NCBI GenBank assembly: GCA_000023185.1
Contig: CP001622.1
Span: 1,550,001 to 1,614,000, forward strand
Direction: 5' to 3'
DNA length: 64,000 nt
From: Rhizobium leguminosarum bv. trifolii WSM1325
GTDB lineage: Bacteria > Pseudomonadota > Alphaproteobacteria > Rhizobiales > Rhizobiaceae
Translations under genes and position numbers: made by a program
Notes under the pieces: generated by a model
What the model saw: only the letters and a program-made list of their open reading frames with translations
Database searches by the model: none
What the model was told of the DNA's origin: nothing
In this document: positions 44,901-54,026 of the stretch, in pieces
Layout of the letters: every line of letters starts with the position of its first letter
How positions within the stretch are numbered: position 1 is the stretch's first letter

Positions 44901-45869
44901 ATGCTGCCGAACCCGACTCTGGACCAATTACAGGTGTTTTTGACCGTTGCCGAGACCGGCAGCTTCTCGGCCGCTTCGCGGGCGCTGAACCGTGCGCAGT
45001 CGGTCGTCAGCTATACGATCGGCAATCTGGAGGCACAGCTTGAAGTGCCGCTTTTCGAGCGCTCCGGCGCCCGCCAGCCGAAGCTGACGGAGGCGGGCAA
45101 GGCGATGCTGGAGGATGCGCGGCGCATTCTGGGCGACCTGCAAGTCATGCGGGCGCGCGTCAAGAGCCTGAGGGAAGGGCTCGAAGCGGAGGTATCCGTC
45201 GCCATCAGTGTCATGGTGCCTTCACGAGCCCTGGTGGATGTACTCCACGAATTCCGCGAGATGTTTCCATCCGTTTCGTTGAGCCTCAATGTCGGCGAGC
45301 TCGGAATGGTCATGGATCTCGTCCTCAGCGGCAAGGCGACGATCGGGATTGGTGGCGCGGTCGTCCAGCAGGACGATTCGATCGTCACGGAGCGGATCGG
45401 TCATTCCTTCATGTTGCCGGTTGCCGCGCGCAACCATCCGCTTGCCGGGATCGGCCGGCCGCTGACGCTTGGCGACGTCCGCGAGGAAGTGCAGCTTGTC
45501 GTCACCGATGCGTCGGGCCGGACGAAGGGGCGCGATTTCAACGTTCTCTCCTACAAGACATGGCGTGTCAGCGATATCGCGACGAAGCACCAGCTCATCA
45601 AGGCCGGCCTTGGCTGGGGCGGCCTTCCGGCTTCCGTGATTCATGGCGATCTCGTCAGCGGCACGCTCGTCCATCTCGATCTGGATGCCTACGAACAGGG
45701 GGAGTATCCGATATATTCGGTGCGCCAGCTCGCCAACCCGCCCGGACCTGCCGCCACCTGGATGATCGACGCGTTCCGCACGCGGCTTTCCCATTGCCCG
45801 AACCAGGCCGATTTCCATGCTCAGATGGCGGAACTCCAGGAACCCGCGACACCGCTCGCGGCCGAATGA
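44901..45869 (+). CDS. LysR-family transcriptional regulator
   Basis: This 322-residue protein starts with a typical LysR winged helix (LDQLQVFLTVAETGSFSAASRALNRAQSVVSYTI) and continues with the two-lobed effector domain (SVAISVMVPSRALVDVL ...). It is divergent from azoR and should control it in response to a quinone-like or other effector; that link is inferred from layout and the T-N11-A site. It ends in a weak hairpin at 45871-45893. Confidence 0.92.
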   Translation: MLPNPTLDQLQVFLTVAETGSFSAASRALNRAQSVVSYTIGNLEAQLEVPLFERSGARQPKLTEAGKAMLEDARRILGDLQVMRARVKSLREGLEAEVSVAISVMVPSRALVDVLHEFREMFPSVSLSLNVGELGMVMDLVLSGKATIGIGGAVVQQDDSIVTERIGHSFMLPVAARNHPLAGIGRPLTLGDVREEVQLVVTDASGRTKGRDFNVLSYKTWRVSDIATKHQLIKAGLGWGGLPASVIHGDLVSGTLVHLDLDAYEQGEYPIYSVRQLANPPGPAATWMIDAFRTRLSHCPNQADFHAQMAELQEPATPLAAE

Positions 45870-45870
45870 C

Positions 45871-45893
45871 GAAGGCGCGGCGGGCGCGCCTTC
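45871..45893 (+). terminator. Weak hairpin between lysR and cpdB
   Basis: A 9-base GC stem (GAAGGCGCG with CGCGCCTTC) with a 5-base loop lies between two convergent genes. There is no T-run after it, so it may act only weakly or with Rho. Confidence 0.45.
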
Positions 45894-45911
45894 GCCGGCA
45901 TCCTCTTCGGC

Positions 45912-47900
45912 CTAAAGAACCAGCCTGAACTTCGAGAAACCGTCGGCCCCTTCGCCGGCATCCTCGATCTTGACGCTTTTGACCTCGGTGAGGAACTGCT
46001 TTGCCTTCGGGCCGCTTTCAAAGGTCGCGGTCGTGCCCGGAAGCGGCTTGAAGGTCCAGTTTGCGTCGGCCGACGGATTGATCGTGCCCTGATCATGGAC
46101 ATAGCGTACGATGACGTCGCGGTTGGTATCAGGCGCCTGGAAGATCACCTTGTCCGCGGTGATCTCAGGGAAATTGCCGCCGCCACCGGCGCGGTAGTTG
46201 TTCGAGACGACGACGAACTTCTGGGCCGGATCGATCGGCTTGCCTTTGAAGGCGAGGTTCTGGATGCGGTTGGAGTCCGGATTGATCGGCTTGCCTGATG
46301 AATCATACTTCGGCGGCTGCGACAGGTCGATCTGGTAGGTGACGCCGTCGATCACGTCGAAATTGTAGGACGGAAAATCGTTGTTGAGCAGTGCTGTATC
46401 CTTCGAGCCAGCCTTGATGTGATTGAACATGCCGGCCGACATTTCGAGCCAGTTCTTCACCTGGGCGCCGGTGATGGCGACAGCCTGCACCGTGTTTGGG
46501 TAGAGATAGAGGTCGGCGACGTTCTTGATGGCGATATCGCCGGCCGGAACATCGGTATAGTAATCGGCGCCGCCGCGGCCGCCGGCCTTGAAGGGGGCCG
46601 CCGCCGAAAGCACCGGCAGGTCCTTGAACGCGGTGTCGGCGAGCATCTGCTTGATGTACCAGGTCTGGGCTTGGCTGACGACCTGCACGGAGGGATCGTC
46701 AGCGACCAGCGCGAAGTACGAATAGAGCGGTGCGGACGTCTTGCCGACCGGGGTCCGGACATAGGCAAGTGTCGCCTCGTGCTCGGCCTTGGCGGCCTCG
46801 ACCACGTCCTTCTTGTCGGCGTAGTCGGCAACCACTTTCTTCTTGTCGTCGCGATGATAGATCGGCCGTGCTTCCGAGGTGAAATCGACGATCTTCCAGC
46901 TATTGCCGTCTTTCTCGAGTAGCAGGTCGATAAGGCCGAGATGTGAGCCCCAGAAACCAGCCATCACGGCGGGCTTGCCATGCAGCGTGCCCTTGACGGG
47001 GTCGGCATTGGCGACGCTGTCCCAGCTCTTCGGGCCGGGGAAGACGAGATGCTGGTGGCCGGTGAAGATCGCGTCGATCCCATCGACGGCGGCGAGATGC
47101 AGCGAGGCGTTTTCCATCTTGTCAGACGGTGCGCTGCCATCGATGCCGGAATGCGAGAGCGCAATGACGATATCGGCGCCGGCTTCCTTCATGGCGGGAA
47201 CCCAGGCCTTGGCGGCCTCGACGATGTCGCGCGTCTGCGCCTTGCCTTCGAGGTTCTTGATGTCCCAGAGCATGATCTGCGGCGGCACGAAGCCGATGAA
47301 ACCGATCTTGACGGGGCTCTCATTGCCGGCGCCGTCCTTGATCTGCTTTTCGACGATGATGTAGGGCTTGAAGAAGAGATTGTCCTGCTTCGGGTCCGAG
47401 GCGAGCTGGCCCTTGGTCAGGTTGGCGCAGACGAAGGGGAAGTTTGCGCCTGATAGTACCTTGAACATGAAGTCGAGGCCGTAGTTGAACTCGTGATTGC
47501 CGAGCGTGCCCACAGTATAGCCGAGCGTGTTCATCGCCTTGATCACCGGATGGACGTCGCCGTCCTTCATGCCGTGCTGATAGGCCATGTAATCACCCAT
47601 CGGATTGCCCTGCAGCACGTCGCCATTGTCGATCAGCAGTGAGTTGACGGCCTCGGCGCGGATGCCGTCGATGATCGTCCCGGTGCGCGACAGGCCCATC
47701 GTGTCGTTCGGCTTGTCGGCATAATAGTCATAGGGGAAGACATTGACATGAATGTCAGTCGTTTCCATCAGCCTCAGATGCGCCTGGTTGGCGCTGGCGC
47801 GCGCGCTGAAAGGATGCAGCAGCACCAGGGCGGAAGTGGCGGCGAGGCCGCCGAGCAGGGAACGGCGGCTCATTACGCCAACATCGAAAATGGAAGACAT
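45912..47900 (-). CDS. cpdB: 2',3'-cyclic-nucleotide 2'-phosphodiesterase/3'-nucleotidase
   Basis: This 662-residue protein is a periplasmic CpdB-type enzyme that opens 2',3'-cyclic nucleotides and removes 3' phosphates. It begins with a twin-arginine signal (SRRSLLGGLAATSALVLL). The metallophosphatase domain shows TDIHVNV, DNGDVLQGNP, GNHEFNYG, ALSHSGI and GHQHLVFPG. The 5'-nucleotidase C-terminal domain follows (NDFPSYNFDVIDGVTYQID ...). Length and order match CpdB. The Tat signal suggests folding and metal loading in the cytoplasm. Confidence 0.93.
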   Translation of the reverse strand: MSSIFDVGVMSRRSLLGGLAATSALVLLHPFSARASANQAHLRLMETTDIHVNVFPYDYYADKPNDTMGLSRTGTIIDGIRAEAVNSLLIDNGDVLQGNPMGDYMAYQHGMKDGDVHPVIKAMNTLGYTVGTLGNHEFNYGLDFMFKVLSGANFPFVCANLTKGQLASDPKQDNLFFKPYIIVEKQIKDGAGNESPVKIGFIGFVPPQIMLWDIKNLEGKAQTRDIVEAAKAWVPAMKEAGADIVIALSHSGIDGSAPSDKMENASLHLAAVDGIDAIFTGHQHLVFPGPKSWDSVANADPVKGTLHGKPAVMAGFWGSHLGLIDLLLEKDGNSWKIVDFTSEARPIYHRDDKKKVVADYADKKDVVEAAKAEHEATLAYVRTPVGKTSAPLYSYFALVADDPSVQVVSQAQTWYIKQMLADTAFKDLPVLSAAAPFKAGGRGGADYYTDVPAGDIAIKNVADLYLYPNTVQAVAITGAQVKNWLEMSAGMFNHIKAGSKDTALLNNDFPSYNFDVIDGVTYQIDLSQPPKYDSSGKPINPDSNRIQNLAFKGKPIDPAQKFVVVSNNYRAGGGGNFPEITADKVIFQAPDTNRDVIVRYVHDQGTINPSADANWTFKPLPGTTATFESGPKAKQFLTEVKSVKIEDAGEGADGFSKFRLVL

Positions 47901-48154
47901 GGAAACTCTCCTTCAGGATCATGCATCGTCCGGCCCGTCAGAATTAGGACGATTTGGCGAGGAGTACACTGCGAAAATGACAGGACGTCAAAACAATCCG
48001 CCGGAAAAGCGTCATCGCTCCGAAATGCAATTTATGGTGCAGTCCCTCAGCGCCAGGCTGCCACAGACGCAAGGCGCGGTCACCCTCGGCGTCGGTGTCA
48101 ACCGCAGTTGCTGGAGCGATCTCAGCCGCTCCTTCGGCGCAAAGGCCGGGCACC

Positions 48155-48559
48155 TTACGAGTTTGGTGCCGATGTTGTTAAGTGAGGCGTCCGCTCGACG
48201 TTGACGGCGGTTCTAACCAGCGGACGCACCGCCAGCACCGGCCGCATCTCCTTATGGAAAAAGCGGAAATAGGAGGAGATCTGCGCCCGCGCATTCGAAT
48301 TCACGTCGAACTGGATGCCGACGCGGCCATTATGCTTCCAGCGGATGATGCCTTCGAGCAGCCCGAGGTTTTCGGCCTCGATGCGCACCTTGCTGCCGGA
48401 GGCGGCATGGAGCGGCCCCTTCATCTCCAGGGCGGCACCGGTTGGCGATAGGTTGAGGATGCGGGCATCCACCTGGCTGTTCAGATATTTGACATGGCCG
48501 AACACGCGGCAGTTTTTTCGGTCGGCCTTTCGAGCCGTGATTTTCAAGTTGCGGGTCAT
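48155..48559 (-). CDS. PilZ-domain protein (cyclic di-GMP binding)
   Basis: ATG 48559 has a strong AGGGAG site and gives 134 residues; the frame runs on to 48589 without support. The N-terminal RKADRKNCR has the Arg pair, and NLSPTGAAL is the (D/N)xSxxG motif of c-di-GMP-binding PilZ domains. It is a single-domain protein with a short C-terminal tail. It may act in motility or surface polymer control together with cyclases such as that at 39881. The target is unknown. Confidence 0.82.
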   Translation of the reverse strand: MTRNLKITARKADRKNCRVFGHVKYLNSQVDARILNLSPTGAALEMKGPLHAASGSKVRIEAENLGLLEGIIRWKHNGRVGIQFDVNSNARAQISSYFRFFHKEMRPVLAVRPLVRTAVNVERTPHLTTSAPNS

Positions 48560-48643
48560 ACTGTCTCCCTTGATATAGCCAGGGAGCATAGCGCCGGAAA
48601 ATTGAAATGGTTTTAGGGGCTTGGCTAAAATTGCAGTGAAACG

Positions 48644-49525
48644 TCAATTGGCAGCAGCGGCCCTGCGTCCCACCACATGTTCGCGCCAGACCGTGAAGAT
48701 CCCGGCGGCAACCACGATGATCGAGCCAGCGATCATATTGAGACTGAGCGTTTCATCGTAGATCACCATGCCGATGACAGAGGCGTAGACAAGTGACAGA
48801 TAGGTCAGCGGCTGGACGGCGGCGGCATCGAGAATATCATAGGCGCGGATCAGGAAATAATGGCTGGAAATGCTGGTGACGCAGACGAGCGCCATCCAGC
48901 CCCAATCGCCCGGCGACATCCAGCTCCAGTAGAACGGTCCGACCAGCGTCATCGTAACGCCACCGACGACGCCGGTATAGAAGAAGCTGGTCATCGACGA
49001 ATCGTCGCGGCTGACCAAGCGGGTGGCGATAACGTAGAAGGCGAAGTTGAAGCAGGAAAGGACGGCGAGAAGCAGCTTAAGGTCGAAAAATTCGCCTTCC
49101 GGCTTCAGGATCAGCAGCACTCCGAACAGTCCGGCGCCGATCGCTGCCCACCGCCGCCACCCGACCCGCTCGCCGAGGATCGGCATCGCCAGCAGCGCGA
49201 TCAGGATCGGCGTCGCGGAAAAGATCGCCTGTGAACGGGCAAGGCCGATCACGGCAAAGCAGGTGATGGCCAGAACCACCTGAACTGCAAGCAGAACGCC
49301 GCGCGTCACCTGCAGGAAGGGGCGTTTGGTGCGGGCCGTCGCCTTGATACCGCCGCGCATCTTCGACGCGAGGATGATCGTGAAAAGCGCAAAGGCCCAA
49401 TAGCGGATCATCGTCACGAAGATCGGCGGATAGGCCGTCGCCAGATGTTTCGAGATGGCGTCCTGCAGTGAAAAGATGGTGAGCGCCAGCAGAACGAAGA
49501 TATAGCCTTGGGTCTTCGATGTCAT
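48644..49525 (-). CDS. EamA/DMT-family transporter
   Basis: This 293-residue protein has ten hydrophobic segments in two EamA repeats (first starting IFVLLALTIFSLQDAISK, second LLLAVLSCFNFAFYVIATRL). Such proteins export amino acids or other small metabolites; the substrate is unknown. An intergenic repeat lies just upstream (49538-49644). Confidence 0.88.
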   Translation of the reverse strand: MTSKTQGYIFVLLALTIFSLQDAISKHLATAYPPIFVTMIRYWAFALFTIILASKMRGGIKATARTKRPFLQVTRGVLLAVQVVLAITCFAVIGLARSQAIFSATPILIALLAMPILGERVGWRRWAAIGAGLFGVLLILKPEGEFFDLKLLLAVLSCFNFAFYVIATRLVSRDDSSMTSFFYTGVVGGVTMTLVGPFYWSWMSPGDWGWMALVCVTSISSHYFLIRAYDILDAAAVQPLTYLSLVYASVIGMVIYDETLSLNMIAGSIIVVAAGIFTVWREHVVGRRAAAAN

Positions 49526-49537
49526 GACTTGCCATTA

Positions 49538-49644
49538 CTGCATAATTTCACCCTTAAATCGATTCCGATTTAAGAGTGAAATTATGCAGAAGTCCAAAGT
49601 GTTACAGCGTCCTCTGCGCGTCTGAAAAGACGCGCAGCGCTGTA
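49538..49644. repeat. Composite rhizobial intergenic repeat with two hairpins
   Basis: The first hairpin has 24-base arms beginning CTGCATAATTTCACC, a 4-base loop ATTC and one mismatch. The second starts TACAGCG at 49603 and pairs with CGCTGTA at 49638-49644, with inner arms TGCGCGTCT and AGACGCGCA around GAAA. Both forms are recognisable as elements repeated in Rhizobium intergenic gaps. Copy number cannot be counted here. Confidence 0.7.
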
Positions 49645-49704
49645 GTGGGGAAGCGCCCGCGCGCGCCGAAAGTCTGGGCAGGCTTTCGGCAAAGATGCAA
49701 GGCC

Positions 49705-50166
49705 TCAAAGGCCGACATTCGGCTTGTCGATGATTTCTCTGAGAGCGAAGCTGGAATTGATCTTGACGACATGGGGAAGGGCCGACAGCCAGTCGCGGTG
49801 GATGCGCTCATAGTCCTCGAGATCACGGGCGGCGACCCTGAGGATGTAATCGTATTCGCCCGACATCAGGTAGCAGACGAGCACGTTCGGGCAGAGCTTC
49901 ACCGCTGCCTCGAATTCCGCCAGTGTCTTGGCGAACTGGCCGGAGAGCGAGATATGCACGATGGCGATCATCTTGTAGTCGAGCGCCTTGTGTGAAAGCC
50001 GCGCGTGGTAGCCGCCGATGACGCCGCTTCTTTCCAAGATGTCGAGCCGGCGCGAACAGGCCGAAGGCGACAGTCCGATCCTTTCGGCAAGCTCGGCATT
50101 GGTCATGCGGGCATTGGCCTGCAATGCCCCGAGAATCGCAAGATCGATGGTGTCGAGATCGGCCAT
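49705..50166 (-). CDS. Lrp/AsnC-family regulator, probably of ald
   Basis: ATG 50166 gives 153 residues, the typical Lrp size. The DNA-binding part is LDTIDLAILGALQANARMTNAELAERIGLSPSACSRRLDIL, followed by an RAM ligand domain (VCYLMSGEYDYILRVAARDL). It is divergent from alanine dehydrogenase, the layout of AldR-type regulators that respond to alanine. The gap between starts, about 156 bases, should hold the sites. Regulation of ald is inferred. Confidence 0.9.
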   Translation of the reverse strand: MADLDTIDLAILGALQANARMTNAELAERIGLSPSACSRRLDILERSGVIGGYHARLSHKALDYKMIAIVHISLSGQFAKTLAEFEAAVKLCPNVLVCYLMSGEYDYILRVAARDLEDYERIHRDWLSALPHVVKINSSFALREIIDKPNVGL

Positions 50167-50322
50167 TCGAAGAACCTTCGAAAAAAGATAGGATAAATGC
50201 AATAATCGCCGAAAAATCGCGTCTTCGCAAATCGTCTTTGCAAGGACATTTCACTGTCTTGATGGTTGGATTCCTCATCTGAAAAAATCCGCGGCCGCGG
50301 AGATAAAATGAGAGGAACGCGC

Positions 50323-51441
50323 ATGCGTGTCGGTTGCCCGAAGGAAATCAAGAATCATGAATATCGCGTCGGTCTGACGCCGGCTTCGGTGCGAGAATAT
50401 GTTGCCCACGGCCACGATGTCTGGGTGGAGACCAAGGCAGGCGTCGGTATCGGCGCTGATGATGCCGCCTATGCCGCGGCTGGCGCCAAGATCGCCGCCT
50501 CCGCCAAGGATATCTTCGAAAAGTGCGATATGATCGTCAAGGTGAAGGAGCCGCAGCCCGCCGAATGGGCGCAGCTCCGTGACGGCCAGCTTCTCTACAC
50601 CTATCTGCATCTGGCGCCGGATCCTGAACAGACCAAGGGTCTCATCGCCTCCGGCGTTACCGCGATCGCCTATGAGACGGTGACCGACGAGCGCGGCGGT
50701 CTGCCGTTGCTGGCGCCGATGTCGGAGGTCGCCGGACGCCTGTCGATCCAGGCAGGGGCGACCGCGCTGCAGAAGGCCAATGGTGGCCTCGGCGTCCTGC
50801 TCGGCGGCGTACCTGGTGTGCTGCCGGCCAAGGTCGCGGTCATCGGCGGCGGCGTTGTCGGCCTGCATGCCGCCAGGATGGCCGCCGGCCTCGGCGCCGA
50901 TGTCAGCATCCTCGACAAGTCGCTGCCGCGCTTGCGCCAGCTTGACGATATCTTCGCCGGCCGCATCCACACCCGTTATTCCAGCATCCAGGCGCTGGAG
51001 GAGGAAGTCTTCTCGGCCGATCTCATTATCGGCGCCGTGCTGATTCCCGGCGCTGCCGCTCCGAAGCTCGTCACCCGCGAGATGCTCTCCGGCATGAAGA
51101 AGGGCTCCGTCATCGTCGACGTCGCCATCGACCAGGGCGGCTGCTTCGAGACCTCGCATGCGACGACCCATTCCGATCCGACCTATGAAGTCGACGGCGT
51201 CGTGCATTATTGCGTCGCCAACATGCCGGGCGCCGTGCCGGTCACCTCGGCGCACGCGCTGAACAATGCCACATTGGTTCATGGCCTGGCGCTTGCCGAT
51301 CGCGGCCTGCGCGCTATTGCCGAAGACAAGCACCTGAGGAACGGCCTCAACGTGCACAAGGGCCGCATTACCAGCAAGCCCGTCGCCGACGCGCTGGGCT
51401 ACGAAGCCTTTGCGCCGGAGAGCGTACTGAACGTAGCGTAA
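50323..51441 (+). CDS. ald: Alanine dehydrogenase
   Basis: ATG 50323, with AGAGGAA ahead, gives 372 residues. The start [18 protein letters not shown] is the family signature. [25 protein letters not shown] is the NAD-binding Rossmann loop, and HLAPDPEQT holds the active-site His. It oxidises alanine to pyruvate and ammonia, used for growth on alanine. The terminator follows directly and lies in the next gene (51461-51491). Confidence 0.96.
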   Translation: MRVGCPKEIKNHEYRVGLTPASVREYVAHGHDVWVETKAGVGIGADDAAYAAAGAKIAASAKDIFEKCDMIVKVKEPQPAEWAQLRDGQLLYTYLHLAPDPEQTKGLIASGVTAIAYETVTDERGGLPLLAPMSEVAGRLSIQAGATALQKANGGLGVLLGGVPGVLPAKVAVIGGGVVGLHAARMAAGLGADVSILDKSLPRLRQLDDIFAGRIHTRYSSIQALEEEVFSADLIIGAVLIPGAAAPKLVTREMLSGMKKGSVIVDVAIDQGGCFETSHATTHSDPTYEVDGVVHYCVANMPGAVPVTSAHALNNATLVHGLALADRGLRAIAEDKHLRNGLNVHKGRITSKPVADALGYEAFAPESVLNVA

Positions 51442-51457
51442 GCTTGCTGACTCAAGG

Positions 51458-51961
51458 TCAGGCGCCGGCCTCCACCAGGGCCGGCGCCTTTACTTTGTCG
51501 ATCCGGCATTGGAAGCAGTTGTTGCGCGCTGAGCGCACATGCACATAGGCGATACCAGATCGTCCCAGCAGCTCTTCGCCATAGGCTGGAATATCGCCGA
51601 TAGCGGTCACCGCGCCGGTGCCGTAGACGATGCGGTCGTTTTCACTATAGCCGCGGACGATGAAGTCGCGGCTCGTCGTCAGCACCGGCGGCATGATCTC
51701 TTCGGCGGCATAGCGTGCACAAGGCTGCTTGTGCAGGAAGACCGGGCCGGTTTCGGCATAGGGCTGCAGTTCGGGGAAGGGCCGATAGGCGAAGACCAGC
51801 AACGCCTCGCCCGCATCGATATTTTCAAGGCAATGGCGGCAGGGATGACCGGGACCATCGGAAACGATCGTCTCGGGCAGCCTGTCATAGGCGTCGCGGC
51901 CGCCGTTCCAGAGGTGTTCGGCGTCGGTCGTCGGCATGGCAACAAAACGAATGGCGGTCAC
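51458..51961 (-). CDS. DUF1203-family protein
   Basis: GTG 51961, with AGGAG seven bases ahead, gives 167 residues. The protein has the DUF1203 pattern: HPCRHCL (a Cys pair with His), YRPFPELQPYAETGPVFLH, and YAAEE, VHVRSARNNCFQC at the end. Cys and His positions suggest a metal- or redox-active small protein, but the function is unknown. It is convergent with ald, and the ald terminator forms part of its last codons. Confidence 0.8.
   Translation of the reverse strand: MTAIRFVAMPTTDAEHLWNGGRDAYDRLPETIVSDGPGHPCRHCLENIDAGEALLVFAYRPFPELQPYAETGPVFLHKQPCARYAAEEIMPPVLTTSRDFIVRGYSENDRIVYGTGAVTAIGDIPAYGEELLGRSGIAYVHVRSARNNCFQCRIDKVKAPALVEAGA
51461..51491 (+). terminator. ald terminator, inside the end of DUF1203 gene
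   Basis: GGCGCCGGCC and GGCCGGCGCC form a perfect 10-base stem with an 8-base loop, followed by TTTACTTT on the plus strand. It starts 20 bases after the ald stop and overlaps the final codons of the opposite gene. Confidence 0.8.
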
Positions 51962-52353
51962 GATAGATCTCCTTTGTATTGCCATGAAATGCACCTCGAC
52001 GAGCGCGCAAGCCACCCGATTCTTGCGCGCCGCAGGCATTGGGCGATCGAGTGAAACGCGGAATATGCTTCGTCCTCAAAGCGCACGCTTCCACCCTCCG
52101 CGTAACCTCAGACACTGCGGGAGTGCGCCAAAAGCGGGTCACCACGGGTCGCCCCCAAGCGGGTCGACGCCTGTCATGGACCAGCTTTCTTCTCGCTGCT
52201 CGTCGGCTCGATCGTGTCTCTCGTCGCTGCGCCGGGTATGTCTGGCGTCTTCATACCGTGGTACACGATCGGGTGGCACAGGGTCGGGCCGCTGTTCGGT
52301 TTTGAGAGGGTGCGCTGGCTGGCGGCCTCACGAATTTCGGTTTGGAGGGACAG
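51962..52353. other. Gap with one possible small membrane ORF
   Basis: These 392 bases between the DUF1203 start and the methyltransferase start contain no recognised gene except the short frame 52214-52357 described next. A ribosome binding site (GGAGGG) for the methyltransferase lies at its end. Confidence 0.4.
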
Positions 52354-52357
52354 ATGA
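52214..52357 (+). CDS. Possible small hydrophobic protein
   Basis: A frame open from about 52100 to TGA 52355-52357 codes hydrophobic residues (LLVGSIVSLVAAPGMSGVFIPW) then a polar tail ending SVWRDR. Possible starts are GTG 52214 and ATG 52238; neither has a clear ribosome binding site. Its stop overlaps the methyltransferase ATG as ATGA (52354-52357), which suggests coupling. It could also be the end of a decayed membrane gene. Low certainty. Confidence 0.3.
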   Translation: MSLVAAPGMSGVFIPWYTIGWHRVGPLFGFERVRWLAASRISVWRDR

Positions 52358-53121
52358 TGGCTGAAGAAGCAGCATTGAACTTCGCGGACTTCTATGATGC
52401 CGAGCTTGCTCTCCATAACGCGCATTTTCGGGTCGCCGCCGCGGTGGGGCGGTCTGATCGTGTTCTCGATATCGGTTGCGGCGCCGGACAAACCACACGT
52501 GACGCCGCGCGCGCTGCTGAAGCAGGACGAGCGCACGGAATAGACCTGTCCGTCACGATGCTGGAGATTGCCCGCCGGCGCAGCGCCGAGGAGGGATTAC
52601 CCAATGCGACGTTCGAAGTGGCGGATGCACAGAACTACCACTTCGCAAAAGGGGAATTCGACCTTTGCATCAGTCGATTTGGCGTCATGTTCTTCGCCGA
52701 TCCGGCGGTGGCTTTCGCCAACATCGCCAACGCCGTACGCCCGGGTGGGCGTTTCATTTTCATGGTCTGGCAGGACAGAGACCGCAATGAGTGGGCGACC
52801 GCCATACATGAGGCGCTTGACCCGGATTCAACCGGTCCGGTTGCGGCCAGCAAAGCCTTTTCGCTGAGCGAACCCTCGGTTACGTCTGGACTGCTCGAAA
52901 CGGCAGGGTTCGCTACCATCGAGTTTCGTGAAATCAACGAGCCTGTGTTCTACGGTCCAGATCCCGAGACTGCATTGGCGACGATTCAGACATTTGAAAA
53001 TGTGAAGAACGCCCTCGATCGTTCCGTCGCGACAGCCGAAATACGGGCGCGGGGCTGCTCGACATGCTGGAGGCGCACCAGACACCCCACGGAATTCAAT
53101 TCGATTCGCGCGCATGGCTGA
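52354..53121 (+). CDS. Class I SAM-dependent methyltransferase with a frameshifted C-terminus
   Basis: From ATG 52354 (or 52357) behind GGAGGG, the protein has the class I SAM-binding motif VLDIGCGAGQTT, then HGIDLS and FDLCISRFGVMFF, typical of small-molecule methyltransferases. The frame ends at 53121 in a run of unlikely residues. The next frame, from about 53045, encodes the expected family end (LLDMLEAHQTP, FDSRAWLISGRR) and stops at 53163-53165. A single-base insertion or deletion near 53000-53050 therefore breaks the gene, or it is a sequencing error. Substrate is unknown. Confidence 0.75.
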   Translation: MMAEEAALNFADFYDAELALHNAHFRVAAAVGRSDRVLDIGCGAGQTTRDAARAAEAGRAHGIDLSVTMLEIARRRSAEEGLPNATFEVADAQNYHFAKGEFDLCISRFGVMFFADPAVAFANIANAVRPGGRFIFMVWQDRDRNEWATAIHEALDPDSTGPVAASKAFSLSEPSVTSGLLETAGFATIEFREINEPVFYGPDPETALATIQTFENVKNALDRSVATAEIRARGCSTCWRRTRHPTEFNSIRAHG

Positions 53122-53261
53122 TCAGCGGCCGCCGGTACGGCGACAGTCCCTCGTGCGTTATGTGATTTCCGCTCAGCGTGAATGTCGGCTTTGGGTCAAG
53201 CCGACATTGCTGGCATTTGCTATCGAATTCCGCAAAACTGCATGACGAAAAGGAGAAGCCC

Positions 53262-53429
53262 TTGCCCGACATCGATCTCGCGCTGCTGGCGCAACAGAAT
53301 GCGGAAATACTGGAAGAGCTCAGGGCTCTGCGCCGGGAAGTGGCGGAACTGAAGGAGCAGTCGGGCCGCACGCTCGATTTCGAGCGCCGCAACGACCCAC
53401 GCCGCCCGAACAGCCTGACGCAGCGTTAG
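53262..53429 (+). CDS. Small coiled-coil protein
   Basis: A TTG start at 53262, six bases after AAGGAG, gives 55 residues; a longer frame from 53178 is not supported. The sequence is a helical heptad repeat (LAQQNAEILEELRALRREVAELKEQSG) with a basic tail ending SLTQR. It probably forms a dimer. No known family. Confidence 0.55.
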   Translation: MPDIDLALLAQQNAEILEELRALRREVAELKEQSGRTLDFERRNDPRRPNSLTQR

Positions 53430-53460
53430 TTGCCTCTGGCTACGTCAGGGAAAGAAGCCG

Positions 53461-54021
53461 TCAGCTTTTCCGCGCAATCTCCAGAAGCTCCTTGTCGCTG
53501 AGCGGCCGGACGATGCCGGTGCCGGTCGAGACGGGGGAGAAGCCGTACATCTGGTAGAGCTGCAGCGCGCGCGGATGGTCGAGGTTGTTGGTGGTGGTGG
53601 TGACCCGCTTCGGATTGAGCGACCAGATGGCATAGAGCGCCTGCAGCAGGAACCACTTGCCGATGCCGAGACCGAGCGCATGTTCGATCAGGCCGAAATG
53701 GCTGAGCTCGATCATATCCTCGTCTTCGCAGAAATATTCGTAGAAGCCGGCGGGCGCGCCGTTCACGTAGAGAACGCTGATATTGTTGCGCTTGTCGTTC
53801 AGCGTCTCGGCAAGCTGCTCGTCGCTCATGCGCAACCGATCCACCCATTGCCAGCGGGCACCCACCTGCCGGTAGAGATAGCGGTAGAAGGGCAGCGGGA
53901 TCTCGGGAGCGCGCATGATCGCCGTCTGGATATTGACGGGCACCGGCATGCTTGCCTTTGGCGGCGCCGTCATTTCGAGCCGGGTGATGTGAGCTTTCAG
54001 CGAAGCGGGTGCCTTTCCCAT
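53461..54021 (-). CDS. GNAT-family acetyltransferase
   Basis: This 186-residue protein carries the acetyl-CoA loop GLGIGKWFLLQA and strands ISVLYVNGAPAGFYEYF and IELSHFGLI of the GNAT fold. The substrate is unknown. It is the last gene of the cysK-alaX-sseA operon, 5 bases after sseA, which links it loosely to sulphur amino acid metabolism. Confidence 0.85.
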   Translation of the reverse strand: MGKAPASLKAHITRLEMTAPPKASMPVPVNIQTAIMRAPEIPLPFYRYLYRQVGARWQWVDRLRMSDEQLAETLNDKRNNISVLYVNGAPAGFYEYFCEDEDMIELSHFGLIEHALGLGIGKWFLLQALYAIWSLNPKRVTTTTNNLDHPRALQLYQMYGFSPVSTGTGIVRPLSDKELLEIARKS

Positions 54022-54026
54022 GGCGA

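Noticed and set aside
50275..51357. A 360-codon minus-strand frame opposite ald
   Set aside because: Shadow of ald, whose motifs and length are unmistakable.
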